NCBI GenBank assembly: GCA_020532215.1
Contig: JAJBBF010000053.1
Location: forward strand, 1 to 47,441
Reading direction: 5' to 3'
DNA length: 47,441 bases
Source: Candidatus Cloacimonadota bacterium
GTDB taxonomy: Bacteria > Cloacimonadota > Cloacimonadia > Cloacimonadales > Cloacimonadaceae
Position numbers and translations under genes: made by a program. Positions 1 to 14,400 of this stretch are shown piece by piece; within the stretch, counting starts at the first letter, position 1; the number at the start of each line of letters is the position of its first letter. The notes beneath the pieces are model-generated. The model saw only the letters and a program-made list of their open reading frames with translations, had not been told where the DNA came from and ran no database searches.

Positions 1-361
1 AAGGGTCATCGTACTGATCCAGATAGTAGCCGCTCTGCAGGCTGCCCAGCACTATCGAGAGGGGAATGTGGTCGAACTGCTGCTGGTTGACGGTAACGCT
101 GAATCCGCCGCGGCTGAGGCTGAGGGGCTGCGCGGATTTGTTTTTGACCTGCAGATAGACGGTAAAGAAATTGGAGGCCACAGACCGGGCGTCACCGGAA
201 TAGGCCTGCGGGCGAACGAAGAGGGTGAGGCTGTCGGTATCGAGCACAGCCCAGCGTTCTTCCACCGTGTAATCCGGCGAAGGGACCGGGGTGAACGGCT
301 TGAGCAGGCAGCCTCCCAAACCCAGGACTGCCACAGCCAAGAGCCAGATCGATCTACGCAT
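1..361 (-). CDS. Putative lipoprotein, 3'-truncated by window edge (MRRSIWLLAVAVLGLGGCLLKPFTPVPSPDYTVEERWAVLDTDSLTLFVRP...)
   Basis: Reverse complement from 361 is open to the window edge; N-terminal hydrophobic stretch ending in lipobox LGGC. Not in the supplied ORF track because the stop lies outside the window. Confidence 0.8.
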   Translation of the reverse strand, partial: MRRSIWLLAVAVLGLGGCLLKPFTPVPSPDYTVEERWAVLDTDSLTLFVRPQAYSGDARSVASNFFTVYLQVKNKSAQPLSLSRGGFSVTVNQQQFDHIPLSIVLGSLQSGYYLDQYDDP

Positions 362-373
362 TGCCAAACCTCA

Positions 374-405
374 GATCCCCCTCTCCCAAGCGGGAAAGGG
401 GGATC
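374..405 (-). other. Intercistronic hairpin between gyrA and the lipoprotein gene
   Basis: 14-bp arms GATCCCCCTCTCCC / GGGAAAGGGGGATC with 4-nt loop; the single mismatch becomes a G-U pair in minus-strand RNA. No T-run follows. Confidence 0.7.
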
Positions 406-416
406 CAATCACCTTG

Positions 417-3011
417 TTATTCTGTATCTTCTTCGTTGTCGATTTCTGTATCATCTTCCGGTTCAGCATCGCCGGATCCGTCTTCGTCGTCCGGCAACAC
501 CGGCAGGGGGGCCGCGTTTTTGAGTTTTTCCACTTCCCGGGCCAGTTCCTCTTCATCGGGATCGGGCTGGATCAGGGTGATGTCGCGCACCTTGTCCTTG
601 TCGCGCAGATTGATGAGCCGGATACCCTGGGTATTGCGGCTGATCACCGAGATCTCGGTGATCTTCTGGCGGATGACCATTCCGGCCTGGGTGACGATCA
701 TCAGGTCTTCGCTGTCGTCCACTATCATCAGGGAGGCCAGATGCCCGTTGCGGTCGGTGGTTTTGAGGGTGATCACGCCCTTGCTGCCGCGCCTGGTGGT
801 GGTGTAGGCGGAGATCAGGGTGCGTTTGCCGTAGCCGTTTTCGCTGATGGCCAGGATGGTTTTGCCGCTGGGGCTGCCGTTTTCGATGATGTAATCCTGG
901 GAGATGATGCCCAGCGAGATCACGTAATCCTCATCCCGGAGCCGGATGCCGCGGACGCCCTTGGTGAAGCGGGCGGTCTGGCGGAAATCCTTTTCGCTGA
1001 AGCGGTTGCAATAACCGTTTTTGGTGGCCAGGATGATATCGTCGTTGCCTTCGGAAAGGCGGGCGTCGATCAGTTCATCCCCCGGCATCAGCTTGATGGC
1101 CAGGATGCCGCTGCTGCGCGGGCGGCTGAAGGCTGAAAGGGCGGTTTTCTTGATCGTTCCGTTCCGGGTGCACATCACAACGTTCTGTTCCGGGCTGAAA
1201 TTCTTCAGGGTAACGAAGGCTTTGATCTTTTCCTTTTCCTGGAACTGCACCAGATTCACCACAGCCTTGCCGCGGGCCGTGCGCCCCACTTCGGGGATCT
1301 CGTAAACCTTCAGCCAGTAGCACCTGCCGTGGTCGGTGAAGAGCAGGATGTACGAATGGGTGGAGGCCACAAAGATGTATTGAATGATGTCTTCTTCTTT
1401 GAGATTGGTGCCCGTGAGGCCGCGCCCGCCCCGGGCCTGCACCCTGTAAGTATCAACCGGGAGGCGCTTTACGTAGCCGTCGTGGGTGATGGTTACCACC
1501 ACCAGTTCGTCGGCCACCATGTCCTCGGGGCGGAGCGATCCGCTGTAGTTTTCCAGGATAGTGGTGCGGCGAGCGTCGCCGAATTTGTCGCGGATCTCCT
1601 GGGTTTCCTCTTTGATCAGCTTCATGCGCAGTTCTTTTTTCTCCACCAGTTCACGCAGCCGGGAGATCACTTTCAGCAGGGCCTGGTATTCTTCTTCGAT
1701 CTTCTCCCGCTCGAGTCCGGTGAGGCGCTGCAAACGCATGTCCAGAATGGCTTTGGCCTGGATCTCGGAGAGCCCGAATCTGGCCTGCAACTGCTCGCTG
1801 GCCTCCGGAGGGGTCTGCGACGCGCGGATGGTGGCGATCACCTCGTCCAGATTGTCCAGGGCGATCTTCAGGCCTTCCAAAATGTGCAGCCGGTCCTCGG
1901 CGTTCTTAAGCTCGAACAAGGTGCGGCGCAGGACCACGTTGTGCCGGAACTGGATGAAGTTGTTGAGCATGTCCTTCATGTTCACGACCTGCGGAACGCC
2001 GTCGATGAGGCAGAGGTTGATCACTCCGAAAGTGGTCTGCAATTGAGTGTATTTGTAGATGTGGTTGAGCACGGTGTTGCCGTCCGCGTTGCGTTTCACC
2101 TGGATCACGAGGCGCATGCCGTCGCGTCCGGATTCGTCGCGCACGTCGCTGATGCCTTCGATCCTTTTTTCCTTGACCAGATCGACGATCCTTTCGATCA
2201 GTGCGGTTTTGGTAACCTGATAAGGAATGGAGCGGATGATGATCGATTCCTGCTCGTTCTTGCCGACCTCGATCTCAGCCTGGCCGCGGATCAGGAGGCG
2301 TCCGCGCCCGGTCTCGAAGTAGTCCCTGACCCCATCCGAGCCCAACAGGAAACCGCCGGTGGGGAAATCCGGGCCCTTGATGTATTTGCGCAGGTCCAGG
2401 ATCTCGATGTCCGGATCGTCGATGAGGGCGATCATGGCATCGCAGACCTCGGCCAGATTGTGCGGAGGCATGTTTGTGGCCATACCCACCGCGATGCCGG
2501 AAGATCCGTTGATCAGCAGATTGGGGATGCGGGCGGGAAAGACGACCGGCTCTCTGCGGGTTTCGTCGTAATTGTTTCTAAAATCGACAGTATCCTTGTC
2601 CAGTTCCCCCAGCATTTCCATGGTGACTTTCTGCATCCGGGCTTCCGTGTAACGCATGGCCGCGGGCGGATCGCCGTCGATGGAGCCAAAGTTCCCCTGG
2701 CCGTCCACCAGCGGATAGCGCATGTTCCAGGGCTGGGCGAGGCGCACCAGGGTGGGGTAGACCACCTGTTCGCCGTGGGGATGGTAGTTTCCCGAGGTAT
2801 CGCCGGCGATCTTGGCGCATTTGCGGAAATGCCCGCCGGGCGAGAGATTGAGCTCGCTCATCGCGAAAATGATGCGCCGCTGCGAGGGTTTGAGCCCGTC
2901 GCGGATGTCCGGCAGCGCGCGGGATACGATCACGCTCATGGAATAATCCAGATAGGCCTGGCGGAGGTGGTCTTCTATCTGTATGTTCTGTATCTTGGTT
3001 CTATCGTCCAT
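417..3011 (-). CDS. gyrA: DNA gyrase subunit A
   Basis: 864 aa; active-site [10 protein letters not shown], GyrA-box-like QARGGRG, acidic C-terminal tail; directly downstream of gyrB. Confidence 0.97.
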   Translation of the reverse strand: MDDRTKIQNIQIEDHLRQAYLDYSMSVIVSRALPDIRDGLKPSQRRIIFAMSELNLSPGGHFRKCAKIAGDTSGNYHPHGEQVVYPTLVRLAQPWNMRYPLVDGQGNFGSIDGDPPAAMRYTEARMQKVTMEMLGELDKDTVDFRNNYDETRREPVVFPARIPNLLINGSSGIAVGMATNMPPHNLAEVCDAMIALIDDPDIEILDLRKYIKGPDFPTGGFLLGSDGVRDYFETGRGRLLIRGQAEIEVGKNEQESIIIRSIPYQVTKTALIERIVDLVKEKRIEGISDVRDESGRDGMRLVIQVKRNADGNTVLNHIYKYTQLQTTFGVINLCLIDGVPQVVNMKDMLNNFIQFRHNVVLRRTLFELKNAEDRLHILEGLKIALDNLDEVIATIRASQTPPEASEQLQARFGLSEIQAKAILDMRLQRLTGLEREKIEEEYQALLKVISRLRELVEKKELRMKLIKEETQEIRDKFGDARRTTILENYSGSLRPEDMVADELVVVTITHDGYVKRLPVDTYRVQARGGRGLTGTNLKEEDIIQYIFVASTHSYILLFTDHGRCYWLKVYEIPEVGRTARGKAVVNLVQFQEKEKIKAFVTLKNFSPEQNVVMCTRNGTIKKTALSAFSRPRSSGILAIKLMPGDELIDARLSEGNDDIILATKNGYCNRFSEKDFRQTARFTKGVRGIRLRDEDYVISLGIISQDYIIENGSPSGKTILAISENGYGKRTLISAYTTTRRGSKGVITLKTTDRNGHLASLMIVDDSEDLMIVTQAGMVIRQKITEISVISRNTQGIRLINLRDKDKVRDITLIQPDPDEEELAREVEKLKNAAPLPVLPDDEDGSGDAEPEDDTEIDNEEDTE

Positions 3012-3028
3012 TCTTCACTCCAAATTTC

Positions 3029-4930
<1,902 letters not shown>

Positions 4931-4954
4931 TTATCGTCTCCTAATAATTTTCAC

Positions 4955-4982
4955 AGTATAATAATCTAGCTTGGATTCTCAA
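4955..4982 (-). promoter_or_regulatory. Candidate sigma70-type promoter of gyrBA
   Basis: Minus strand TTGAGA-N16-TATACT, followed by AGGAGA upstream of the gyrB ATG. Confidence 0.5.
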
Positions 4983-5506
4983 GTTTCGCGCCGGATCGGC
5001 AAGCGAATCCATATCTGGCTGCCAGAAAATCAGATAAGGCATTTTTGTCAAGAACAATCGCCCAGTTTTTTAAGATTTTATCTTTATGTATGCCAATGAT
5101 TTAGAAAGACAATATCAGCCTGAGCGGAACCACCCCCACCGCGGCGGCGCCAAGCGTGGCCCGAAATGGCCCAAAAATGCCTGTATTTGGGCTCCCAAAC
5201 TGCCGGGCAGGCTGGATACATATTCCCGGAAATGAAGACCCTAGTAGTGTAGCGATTCAGAGAAAAGGCTCAAAAAAGCGGTAAATGGCGCTTGAAAAGA
5301 ATACCGGACCGGGAACTGATTCCGAGAGGGAGACTTATCCAGCCAGCCCCACAGGAAGATATATCCTTGCCTTGCATAGAGATAGATTCCGAACCCAGCC
5401 TTGGTATGCCCTAAAACCTTAGAACCCCACGCTATACAGCCAGGATCTACAGCTTCCATTCCGCGAGGGGGAATGAGTTTCAGGAGGCTGGCCTGATGAG
5501 CGTGAT

Positions 5507-7471
5507 CTACTTCTGCAGCATGATCTCCACGCGGCGGCTTTTGCTGAGCGCGGAAGGGACAGAAAGGGGATCCAGGGTTCTGCTGTTGCCGTAAGCTTTC
5601 CAGGAGATGCGTTTTTTGGGTATGCCTTTGTCGATAAGATAATCCGCGACAGACTTGGCGCGACGCTCGGAAAGCTGTTTGTTGAAATCGTCGGAACCCG
5701 TTTCCCAGGCATGGCCGGAGAGTTTAACCTTCAGATCTGGATTTGTGAGCAGGGTCATGACCACCAGATCAAGTTCAGATATTGCTTTGGGGTCAAGCTC
5801 CGCGCTTTCGGCGGCAAAGAGGATGTCCGCCAGGGAGAGTTGTGCCTTTTTCTCCAGCTTTTGCAGTTCAACGTCCAGCCTCAACTCGGATGAACCCTTC
5901 CCTGGGCTGAGTTCCTCTGAATGGACAAGGTAATCCTTTGCGTTGATCACCGCGATATAGAGAGGCGCCGAAGGCAGGGTACCCAGAAAGTTACCAAGCG
6001 AATTGGTGTTGAATATCTCCAGATTGCGCTGGCCTTCTGTCTCGCTTTGGATCTGCACTTCAGTGATCACCGGCTCCCCATATTGGTCTCGCACGGAACC
6101 TGCGATCCGGATCAGGCTTGGCGGAGTGAGTTCCGCGATCGGCTCAAACGCCTGAGGTTCGCGTCCCAGGGGTGCAGGAACGAAATCCGGCCCGGGGATA
6201 CCCTGTTTGATGGTTTCCAGGCTTTCGTCGATCCTGGCAAAGATGGATTCTTCGTCGGCTGGTTTCCGCGCAGGGGGAACATAGGTAACGATATCAACGC
6301 TGCGCACGGATCCGTCCTCTTCCTGCACCAGGTAACTGGCGGGCAGGGTGAGCGCGAAATTGAGCTGGTAGATCTTCTCGAATCCGCTCACCTGGCGGTC
6401 CGAACTCAAGTAGCCTTCGTTGCTGCCGCGAGCGTGGTAGAAATAGCGGTCGTTGCGGGTGGAATTGACCGGCAGCCCCAAGTTTTCGGGCAAAGACCAT
6501 TCCTGCCAATTGGTTCCCGCCCGGTAGGCTTTGAACAGGTCGTAACCACCAAAGCCGGGATGCCCGCGGGAAGAGAAATACAGGGTTCTGCCATCCCAAT
6601 CGAGGAAAGGCGTTTGTTCGTTTTCAGCGGTATTGATCATGGGTCCCAGGTTTTGGGGCTGGGTCCAGATGCCGCCGATCTTTTCGCTCACATAGATGTC
6701 CGTGCCGCCATAGCCGCCATCACGGGAGGAGGCGAAAAAGAGCAGGCGGTCTCGAAAGACCATGGGATGGGTTTCCACCTGCGAGGAGTTCAGCTGGGAG
6801 ATGTTCTGGGGTTGGAACCATTTATCGGTGCGGGGCACAAAATAGATGTCCCCGTCCCGCTTGTTGGCTTCGTAGTTGCCGAAGATCCAGGCGCCCTGCG
6901 GCTCTGCCGAGAAGCAGCCGAAGGCTTCATTTTTATCCGTGGAAAGCTCTTCCACCAGTTCCGGCTGGCCAAATCCCGAACGAAAGATCTCAGTCCGCCA
7001 GATGTTTTCCTTGTTTTTCCTGGCGGGGCGCAGAGAGGTGAAGTAGAGATACTTTTCCTCGGGATCCAGGACGGCGCCATAGTCGGAGTTGCGGCTGTTC
7101 ACATAATCCGGCAGGGGACGAAGGTTCACCCGGCTGAAGATCCTGGCCTGACGCTGAACGATGCGCAGATAATTGTCCACCTGGGTTTGATAGGCCGTAT
7201 CCTGGGAATCCTGGTATCTTTCAAACCACCGCATCGCGCTGGAAGTATCTGCCACCGCGATGTGCAAACGCCCCAACCAGTAATGGTATTCCGGGTTTCG
7301 GCCGTTCGCGGAGTCATCCGCTTTCAGAAATTCCCGGATGGCCCGGTCGTAATCACCACGCTGGTAATACTCCAGGCCTTCCTGGGCGTAGCGTGAACCG
7401 GGAGAACTGATCTGGCCTGAGGCCAAGACCGCCAGGCCAAGCAGAAGCATCAAGAACGCTGTTTTTTTCAT
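5507..7471 (-). CDS. OmpA-family protein with TPR, PD40 beta-propeller and CRD-like domain (PorE-like architecture)
   Basis: 654 aa; signal peptide, TPR (YYQRGDYDRAIREFLKADD), PD40-type repeats (LLFFASSRDGGYGGTDIYVSEK, LYFSSRGHPGFGGYDLFKA), CRD-like IRIAGSVRDQYGEPV, OmpA C-terminal LSERRAKSVADYLIDKGIPKKRI...SRRVEIML. Confidence 0.85.
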   Translation of the reverse strand: MKKTAFLMLLLGLAVLASGQISSPGSRYAQEGLEYYQRGDYDRAIREFLKADDSANGRNPEYHYWLGRLHIAVADTSSAMRWFERYQDSQDTAYQTQVDNYLRIVQRQARIFSRVNLRPLPDYVNSRNSDYGAVLDPEEKYLYFTSLRPARKNKENIWRTEIFRSGFGQPELVEELSTDKNEAFGCFSAEPQGAWIFGNYEANKRDGDIYFVPRTDKWFQPQNISQLNSSQVETHPMVFRDRLLFFASSRDGGYGGTDIYVSEKIGGIWTQPQNLGPMINTAENEQTPFLDWDGRTLYFSSRGHPGFGGYDLFKAYRAGTNWQEWSLPENLGLPVNSTRNDRYFYHARGSNEGYLSSDRQVSGFEKIYQLNFALTLPASYLVQEEDGSVRSVDIVTYVPPARKPADEESIFARIDESLETIKQGIPGPDFVPAPLGREPQAFEPIAELTPPSLIRIAGSVRDQYGEPVITEVQIQSETEGQRNLEIFNTNSLGNFLGTLPSAPLYIAVINAKDYLVHSEELSPGKGSSELRLDVELQKLEKKAQLSLADILFAAESAELDPKAISELDLVVMTLLTNPDLKVKLSGHAWETGSDDFNKQLSERRAKSVADYLIDKGIPKKRISWKAYGNSRTLDPLSVPSALSKSRRVEIMLQK

Positions 7472-7487
7472 CTCAACTCCCCCGGGG

Positions 7488-8450
7488 TCAGAATCTCAGG
7501 ATCAGGGACAGGATGTGATCGTTGCCAAAGACCTCGTGGTTATTGTAGCGAAAAACATAGTCCAGCTGGAAATTGCGGAGCCTGATCCCAGTGCCGGCGG
7601 AGAGGCGGCCCCGGTTGTAACCCAGGCGCAGGCCGGTTTGCAGGGTGGAAAGGGCTTCTTCCCAGGAACTCTGCTCACTCACTGATACCACCGACAGCTT
7701 GGAATCCGCCTCGGGATCGCTGCCGATCGAGGTCCAATACTCGGCTCCAAAACAGAAATAGGGGTCTTCCTCCTGTTCCAGCTTGGCGTCGGCGGCCAGG
7801 GTCAAACCCCTTAAAGGATAAGCGGCCAACCCGGCTGAGATTTGGTAGGGAACCGTGGTATCATCAAATTTTCCATAGAGGTCGCGGGCCATCGCTCCGA
7901 TCTCCAGATACTGGTTGATGTCAAACTTCGCCCCGAGGTCCACCCCGTATCCCGTCTGCGTTTCGCCATCCAGGGTACTGAGGTAGAACTTGGGGCTGAG
8001 GCCAAAGCTGAACTTGCCGATGTTGTGCGCGTAACTGAGAGTGAAGTTGTTCTCGCTCTCGGAGAAAGTACCGGTGGGATTCTCGTTTTCGTCGTAGCCA
8101 TCGATATCCAGGACATTGGCGTTCACCCAGGACAGGGCCAGCGCGCCAAAACCAAAGCGGTTGCCGAAGGAGGCGTAATTGTGGCTGCGGCCGTAGCCCA
8201 TGCTGGCGTTGAGCATGGTGCCCACCTCAAAGTCCTTCATCCGCACCAATCCGGCAGGATTCCAATAGCCCGAGACAACATCGCTGGTCACGGTCGAACC
8301 GGCTTCGCCCATGGCGATAACGCGGGCGCCAACCCCCATGCGGGCGTAAGCCAGTAGGGAATTGTTCATGCCCTGGCCCAGCAGGGGCGCAGCGGCAAAT
8401 ACAAGCATGGCCAGGGCCAGGAAGTACTTCAGGTATATTTTCGTTTTCAT
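7488..8450 (-). CDS. PorV/PorQ-family (UPF0164-like) outer membrane beta-barrel protein
   Basis: 320 aa; signal peptide, ARMGVGARVIAMGEAGSTVTSDVVSGYWNPAGL motif, C-terminal aromatic ILSLILRF. Confidence 0.85.
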   Translation of the reverse strand: MKTKIYLKYFLALAMLVFAAAPLLGQGMNNSLLAYARMGVGARVIAMGEAGSTVTSDVVSGYWNPAGLVRMKDFEVGTMLNASMGYGRSHNYASFGNRFGFGALALSWVNANVLDIDGYDENENPTGTFSESENNFTLSYAHNIGKFSFGLSPKFYLSTLDGETQTGYGVDLGAKFDINQYLEIGAMARDLYGKFDDTTVPYQISAGLAAYPLRGLTLAADAKLEQEEDPYFCFGAEYWTSIGSDPEADSKLSVVSVSEQSSWEEALSTLQTGLRLGYNRGRLSAGTGIRLRNFQLDYVFRYNNHEVFGNDHILSLILRF

Positions 8451-8460
8451 CTTTGCCTCC

Positions 8461-11400
8461 TTATTTGACCGCGATCTTGATCACGCGTTCGGACCTGTTC
8501 ACGCCGTCATTGGCAACCACGCGGGCAAAATAGGTACCCCGCCCGACTTTGGCGCCGGCGGTATTTTTCAGATCCCAGGGAATCCGTATCTGGTTTGAAT
8601 TCTGAGTCTCGCTGGGTATTGTCTGTACCTTTTTACCGGCAAAATCGTAGATCGTGACGGTCAGGGTCACATTGTTGTTTCTGTTCAGGATCACCACGAA
8701 CTCGGTTTGATCCGTGGCGGGATTCGGCCAGGCATAGGACGCGTCGCTGATATCCAGATCCCCGGACTGGTAATACTCGACTGTGGAGGCGCTGGCAGGG
8801 CTCTCGGCTCCGTCGTAAACAGCGGTAACGTAATACTCGTAGGATACGTCCATCTCAATGCTGTAGTCGTCGTAGTAGTAGTTTCCATCCACCTGGGTGT
8901 TCACCAGGGAGGTGTTGATCTGGGCATATTCCGCGTCAGCCAGTTTGCGGCGGTAAACGTTGAACCCATCCAGGCCTTTGGCCGCCCCGGGCAGGTTCCA
9001 GAGAACGCGGATGTAACCGGCATAGGTGAAGCCGCGCACATCCACCGGCGCGGAGAAGATGGTGTAAGTGGCGCTGGCGACGGGGCTGGGCGTCCAGTCA
9101 GGTTTGTAAGCCCGGGCTGAGATCACCATATCCTGGGCGAAATTCGGAACCACGATCGGTTCCGAGTAGAGCCCGGATTCAGGGGTGGGATCCGTGCCAT
9201 CAATGGTGTAGCGGATCTCGGCCCCTTCGGTGGGAGACGAGATCACCACGAAGACAGGAGCGCCGAAAGTGCCACCCGGAGGAGAGAACACCGGCGGCGA
9301 AACCGTTCCGGTGATCGTATAGACCGCTGCCTGGGTTTCTGAGGGGATCCAGCCTTCGGCAAAACCCTTCGCTTTGACAGTGGTGGTGGCATTCTGAGGC
9401 AGAGTGATCGGCGCTGTGTAAGCCGCAGAATATACTGTAGGCTCGCTTCCGTCCGTGGTATAGCGGACAGTGGCGTTCGCGGGCAGGACCGGAACGGCCA
9501 GAGTTACGTTTTGAGCGCTTTGGTATGTTCCGGGGGTTGGGCTGAACAGGTCTTCCTCCAGCTGAACCTGGCCGGTAACGCTGTAAACACCGGCCCAAGG
9601 CTGGCTGGGAATCCAGCCGTCCTTGAAGGCGCGGATCGTGATCGTGAAATCGATGGAATTCAATCCAATGCTGACAGGCGCAGCAAAGACAGGCGATGCT
9701 TCCGTGGGAGTGGAACCGTCCGTTGTATAGCGGATCGTGCCGCCCGTGGGATCCGTACCGCCAACCGAACTGACGCTGATCGGCTCAGTGTATACTCCCG
9801 GAGCCGGGCTCAGATAAGGCGGCAGCAGCTGCATCTGTCCGGTGAGGACATACTCGGCTGTGTAGGTTTGGCTGGGGGTCCAGCCAGTCCTGTAAGCTTT
9901 TACCTTCACGGTAACGTCCGCGGGAGCGAAAAGCTGGATCGGCTGCGTGTAAGCCGGATAGGACTCATTGGGCTCATTGCCATCCAGGCTGTAATGCAAG
10001 GTGGCGCCGGCAGGGGCTGTCTGGGTGTTCAGAACCACCGCGATGTCAGTTGTATAGGTTCCGGCCGCTGGAGTGAAAACCGGAGCCGGGATAGTAACTG
10101 TACCTGTGATGGTATAGTAGCCAACGTACACCGGGCTGGGAGTCCAGTTGGTGGCAAAAGCCCGGGCCCGAAGCTCGTAGCTGTTGTTCAGCTGCATGGG
10201 GATCGGAGAAGTGTAGAGAGGCGAATCCGCCAGGGGTTCACTGCCGTCCAGGGTGTAGCGGATCTGGGACCCGGCAGGAACAGTGGAGGCGTTGATGCTG
10301 ATGGATTGGGCGCCCGGATAGGTTCCGGGAGCGGGATCGAAGACCGGCGCCGCGATGCTGGCCTGCCCGGTGATGGTGTAGGTGGCGGTGTGGGTCGCGC
10401 TGGCGGTCCAATCCGTCTTGAAGGCCTTCACCTTGATGGTGGTGTTGCTGTTTAGGGGCAGGCTGATCGGAGTTGTGTACACAGATGATGCAGCCGTGGG
10501 CTCGCTGCCGTCGGTGGTATAGCGAATGGTGGCATCAGCCGGTATCGTTTCGGATACAGAGATGATCTGGCTGGTCTGGTAGATCCCTTCGGGTGGCGTG
10601 AACACCGGGGTCTGGAACACGATCTGCCCGGTGATCACGTAGGTCGCGGTCACGGTCGCGCTGGGCGTCCAGTTTGCCTTAAAGGCCTTCACGCTGATGG
10701 TGGTGCTGCTGTTCAAAGGCAGATTGATCGGCGCGGTGTAAGCCGGGGAATTCTCCGTGGGCACCGATCCGTCCAGGGTGTAGCGCAGCGTTGCCCCGGC
10801 CGGAGTGGTGCTGGTATTCAGAGTGATCGATTGCGCGGTCTGATAGGTACCCGCCGGCGGAGAAAACACCTGCGCCGGCAGCTGCACCTGGCCGGTGACG
10901 GTGTAGGTGGCAGAGTAAACTTGGCTGGGAGTCCAGCCGGCCAGGAAAGCCACGGCCTTGACCGTCAGCGTGGTGTTCAGCGGTATTATTACCGGAGTGC
11001 TATAGATCGGCGAAGTAGCTGTAGGATCGCTGCCGTCGGTGGTATAGCGGACCGTTCCCCCCGCCGGGCTGGTGGAGGTGTTGATCACCACGGACTGGGC
11101 GGTTTGATAGGTCCCGGAGGCCGGAGTGAAGACAGGTTCAACGATGCTGAGCGCACCCGTGATGTTGTAGGTGGCGCTGTAGGTCTGGCTGGGCAGCCAG
11201 TTGGTGAGATAGGCTTTCACCTTGATCGTGGTCAGGGAGCCCAAAGCCAGCTGGATCGCGGTGCTGTAAACCGGAGAAGTTGCTGTCGGCTCGCTACCGT
11301 CCAGGGTGTAGCGCAGGGTAGCGCCAGCCGGGGTGGTGAGCGTGTTCAGGGTCACCACCTGCGCGGTCTGGTAGGTTCCCGCGGGCGGGGTGAAGACAGG

Positions 11401-14400
11401 CTCGGCGATCGTCACCTGGCCGGTAACGGTATAAACCCCGGTGTGGATCTCGCTCGGCTGCCAGTTGGCGGCGTAGGCGCGCACCCGGATGGTGATGCTC
11501 TGGCCGTTGCTCACCTGGATCGGAGTGCTGTAAACGGGCGAGCTTTGGTTCGGGTCGCTGCCGTCCAGGGTGTAGCGCAGGGTGGCGCCGGCCGGGATCG
11601 TGGTGGTGTTGATCGCCACGGACTGCGGCGAGGTATAGAGCCCCGGGCTGGGGTTGAAGACAGGCAGGGTGATGGTCACGGCGCCGGTGGTGGTATAGTT
11701 TCCGGTCTGGATCTCGCTGGGCGCCCAGTTGGGTTTGAAAGCCCTGACTTTAAGGGTCAGCGAGGTTTCCAAGGGCAGATCGATCGGGGCGCTGTACTGC
11801 GGCGATAGCTCGGTGGGATCGGTGCCGTCGATGGTATAACGCACAACCGCGTCGGCCGGCGTGGTGCCGTTTACCGTGATCTGCTGGGCCGTGGTGTAAA
11901 CTCCGGGAGCGGGTGAGAAAACCGGGGTCTGGAACGCGACCTGGCCGGTGATCAGATAGGTGGCGGAAACGGTTGCGCTGGGCAGCCAGTTGTCCCTGAA
12001 GCCTTTCACCTTAATGGTGGTGGTGCTGTTCAATCCCAGCTGGATCGGGGCCGTGTAGGCTGGCGAGAACTGGCTGGGCTCGCTGCCGTCCAGGGTGTAG
12101 CGCAGGGTCGCTTCCGTTGGCAAGAGAGGAGGATTCAGGGTTATTGACTGAGCGGTTTGGTAGGTGCCGGCGGCAGGATCGAACAGCACGTCCGGCAGAG
12201 TGACCTGGCCGGTCATCACATAGGTGGCGCTATAGAGCGGGCTGGCGATCCAGTTTTCCCGGAAAGCCCTCGCTTTCAGGGTTATGGTGGCGTTCAAAGG
12301 CAGATCTATCGGTCCGGTATAGACCTCAGAAGTGGTCTGGGGATCGCTGCCGTCGGTGGTATAGCGGATGGTCGCGTCGGCCGGGATGGGATCGTTGATG
12401 CTCACCGTCTGGGCTGTGGTATAAACTCCGGCGGCCAGGCTGAAAATGGGAGGTGTGATGATCACCTGCCCGGTAACGATATAGGTTTCGTGGGTGGTGG
12501 TGCTGGGTTGCCAGCCCGGCTTGAAGCCTTTGGCGTTGATGGTCATCGTGCTGTTCAGCGGCACCACAATGGCAGTTGTGTAGAGGGTGGAATCCTCGTC
12601 CGGCTCGCTGCTGTCGGTGGTGTAGCGGATCGTGGCTCCGGGCGTGGAGGTGGTAAGCACCACAGGCGTGGCCTGGGTGTAGATTCCGCCCACCGGAGAG
12701 AAACTTACATCGGCCACGGTTCCGGTCACCGTATAGCTTGCGGAGACCACCGGGCTCGGGTTCCAGCCATCCCGGTAAGCCATGGCCTGGATGAACAGGT
12801 TGCTGTCGGACGGGATGTTAATCGGAGCCATGTACAGCGTTCCGTTAGTGGGTGATGGCACCGTTCCGTCTGTGGTATAGTGGATCAGGGCGTTCTCGGT
12901 GGTTGTGGATATCTCCACCTGGATCGGTTGATAGTAGGTTCCCGAAGGATATGAGAACATCGGCGCGGCGACCTCCGGCACGATGATGTCGATCAGGTAG
13001 CTGGCGTTGGAGATCAGCGAGGTGTTCATACCGGTTTTATAGGCGATTGCCTTGATCGTGGTGGTCTCGGAGATGTTCACCGGGCCGCTGTAGATCGTTC
13101 CCACCGTTTCGGAAGGTTCGGTGCCGTCAATGGTGTAGCGGATGGTGGCCTCGGGGGTTTGGGTGCTGATGGTCACCTGGATCGCTTCGTTGTAGATACC
13201 GGCCGGGGGATCGAAGACAGGGGTCTGGACCGTCTCAATCGGGATCACGATCACATACTGCACCGTGGCGATCAGGGAGGGATCATAGCCGTCCTTGAAC
13301 CCGCGCGCTTTGATGGTTACATTGCTATCCACCACAAAACCGCCCGCATAAACTGTGCCGTTCTCCAGAGAGGGTTCGCTGCCGTCTGTGGTGAAAACCA
13401 GTGTGGCATCAGGAGTGGTGGTGCTCATGGTAACGGTTTGCGCGGCATTATAGACTCCGCTGGGCGGCAGGATCACCGGCGTGGCCACATCCGGAAGCGG
13501 GATGTTGATATCGAAGTCCGCGCTGGCTATCGCCGAGGGATACCAGTTTTCCTTGGACGCGATGGCCTTCAGCAGCAGATCCTGATCCACCAGGACGGGA
13601 TCCAGGGGATCAAAGGCCGGGCTGGTGCCGGGGATGGGATCGCTGCCATCCAGGGTATAGCTGATCAGGGCTCCGGGTGTAACAGTGCTCAGATTCACAT
13701 ATTGGTTTTCCGTAAAGGTGCCGCCATTGGGAACGATGCTCACCGGGCTCACGTAGAAGTTGTACACAGCGGCGCTGATGTTCGAGGGTTCCCAGTTGGC
13801 GCGGTAAGCCCTGGCTTTGAGGGTGGTGTTCTGATTTATCTGGACAGGCGTGGAATAGATGGTCCCGTTCAGTTCGCTGGGGTCGCTGCCGTCCGTGGTG
13901 TAATAGATTGTGGAACCGGCCGGCAAGGTGGTGATGGCAACGCTGAAGGGGCTCAGGTAATCCCCGCCGGGGACGGAAAAGAGCGGATCGGAGACCGGCC
14001 CGTTGATCACATAGCTTTGGGATATTACGTTGGAGCTGATCCAATTGCCGCGGTAGGCGATGGCCTTCACCGTTGCCGTGGTAGTCAATTGGAAGGGAGC
14101 CAGATACAGGTCTCCGTATTGCGGTGTGGGCTGGCTTCCGTCCAGGGTGTAGCGGATGCTGGCGCCGGCTGTGCCAACGCTCATCGTGATGGTCTGGGCG
14201 GAGGCGTAGCTTCCGCCGGCTGGACTGATGGCGGGATTGCTGACCACGAAGAAGTATTCCGCGGTGGCAACCGCCGAATCCAGCCAATTGTCCAGATAGG
14301 CGTAGGCTTTCACGGTCGTGTTGCCTTCCAGCGCGAATGGCGCGGTATAGGTGATGCCGTTATCCAGCGAGGGCTCGCTGCCGTCCAGGGTATAGCGGAT

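Noticed and set aside
5309-5321. 13-bp string ccgggaactgatt shared with ~31771
   Set aside because: A few shared 13-mers are expected by chance in a window of this size.
5241-5459. 72-aa minus-strand ORF in the gyrB-PorE gap
   Set aside because: No RBS, no motif, low protein-likeness.
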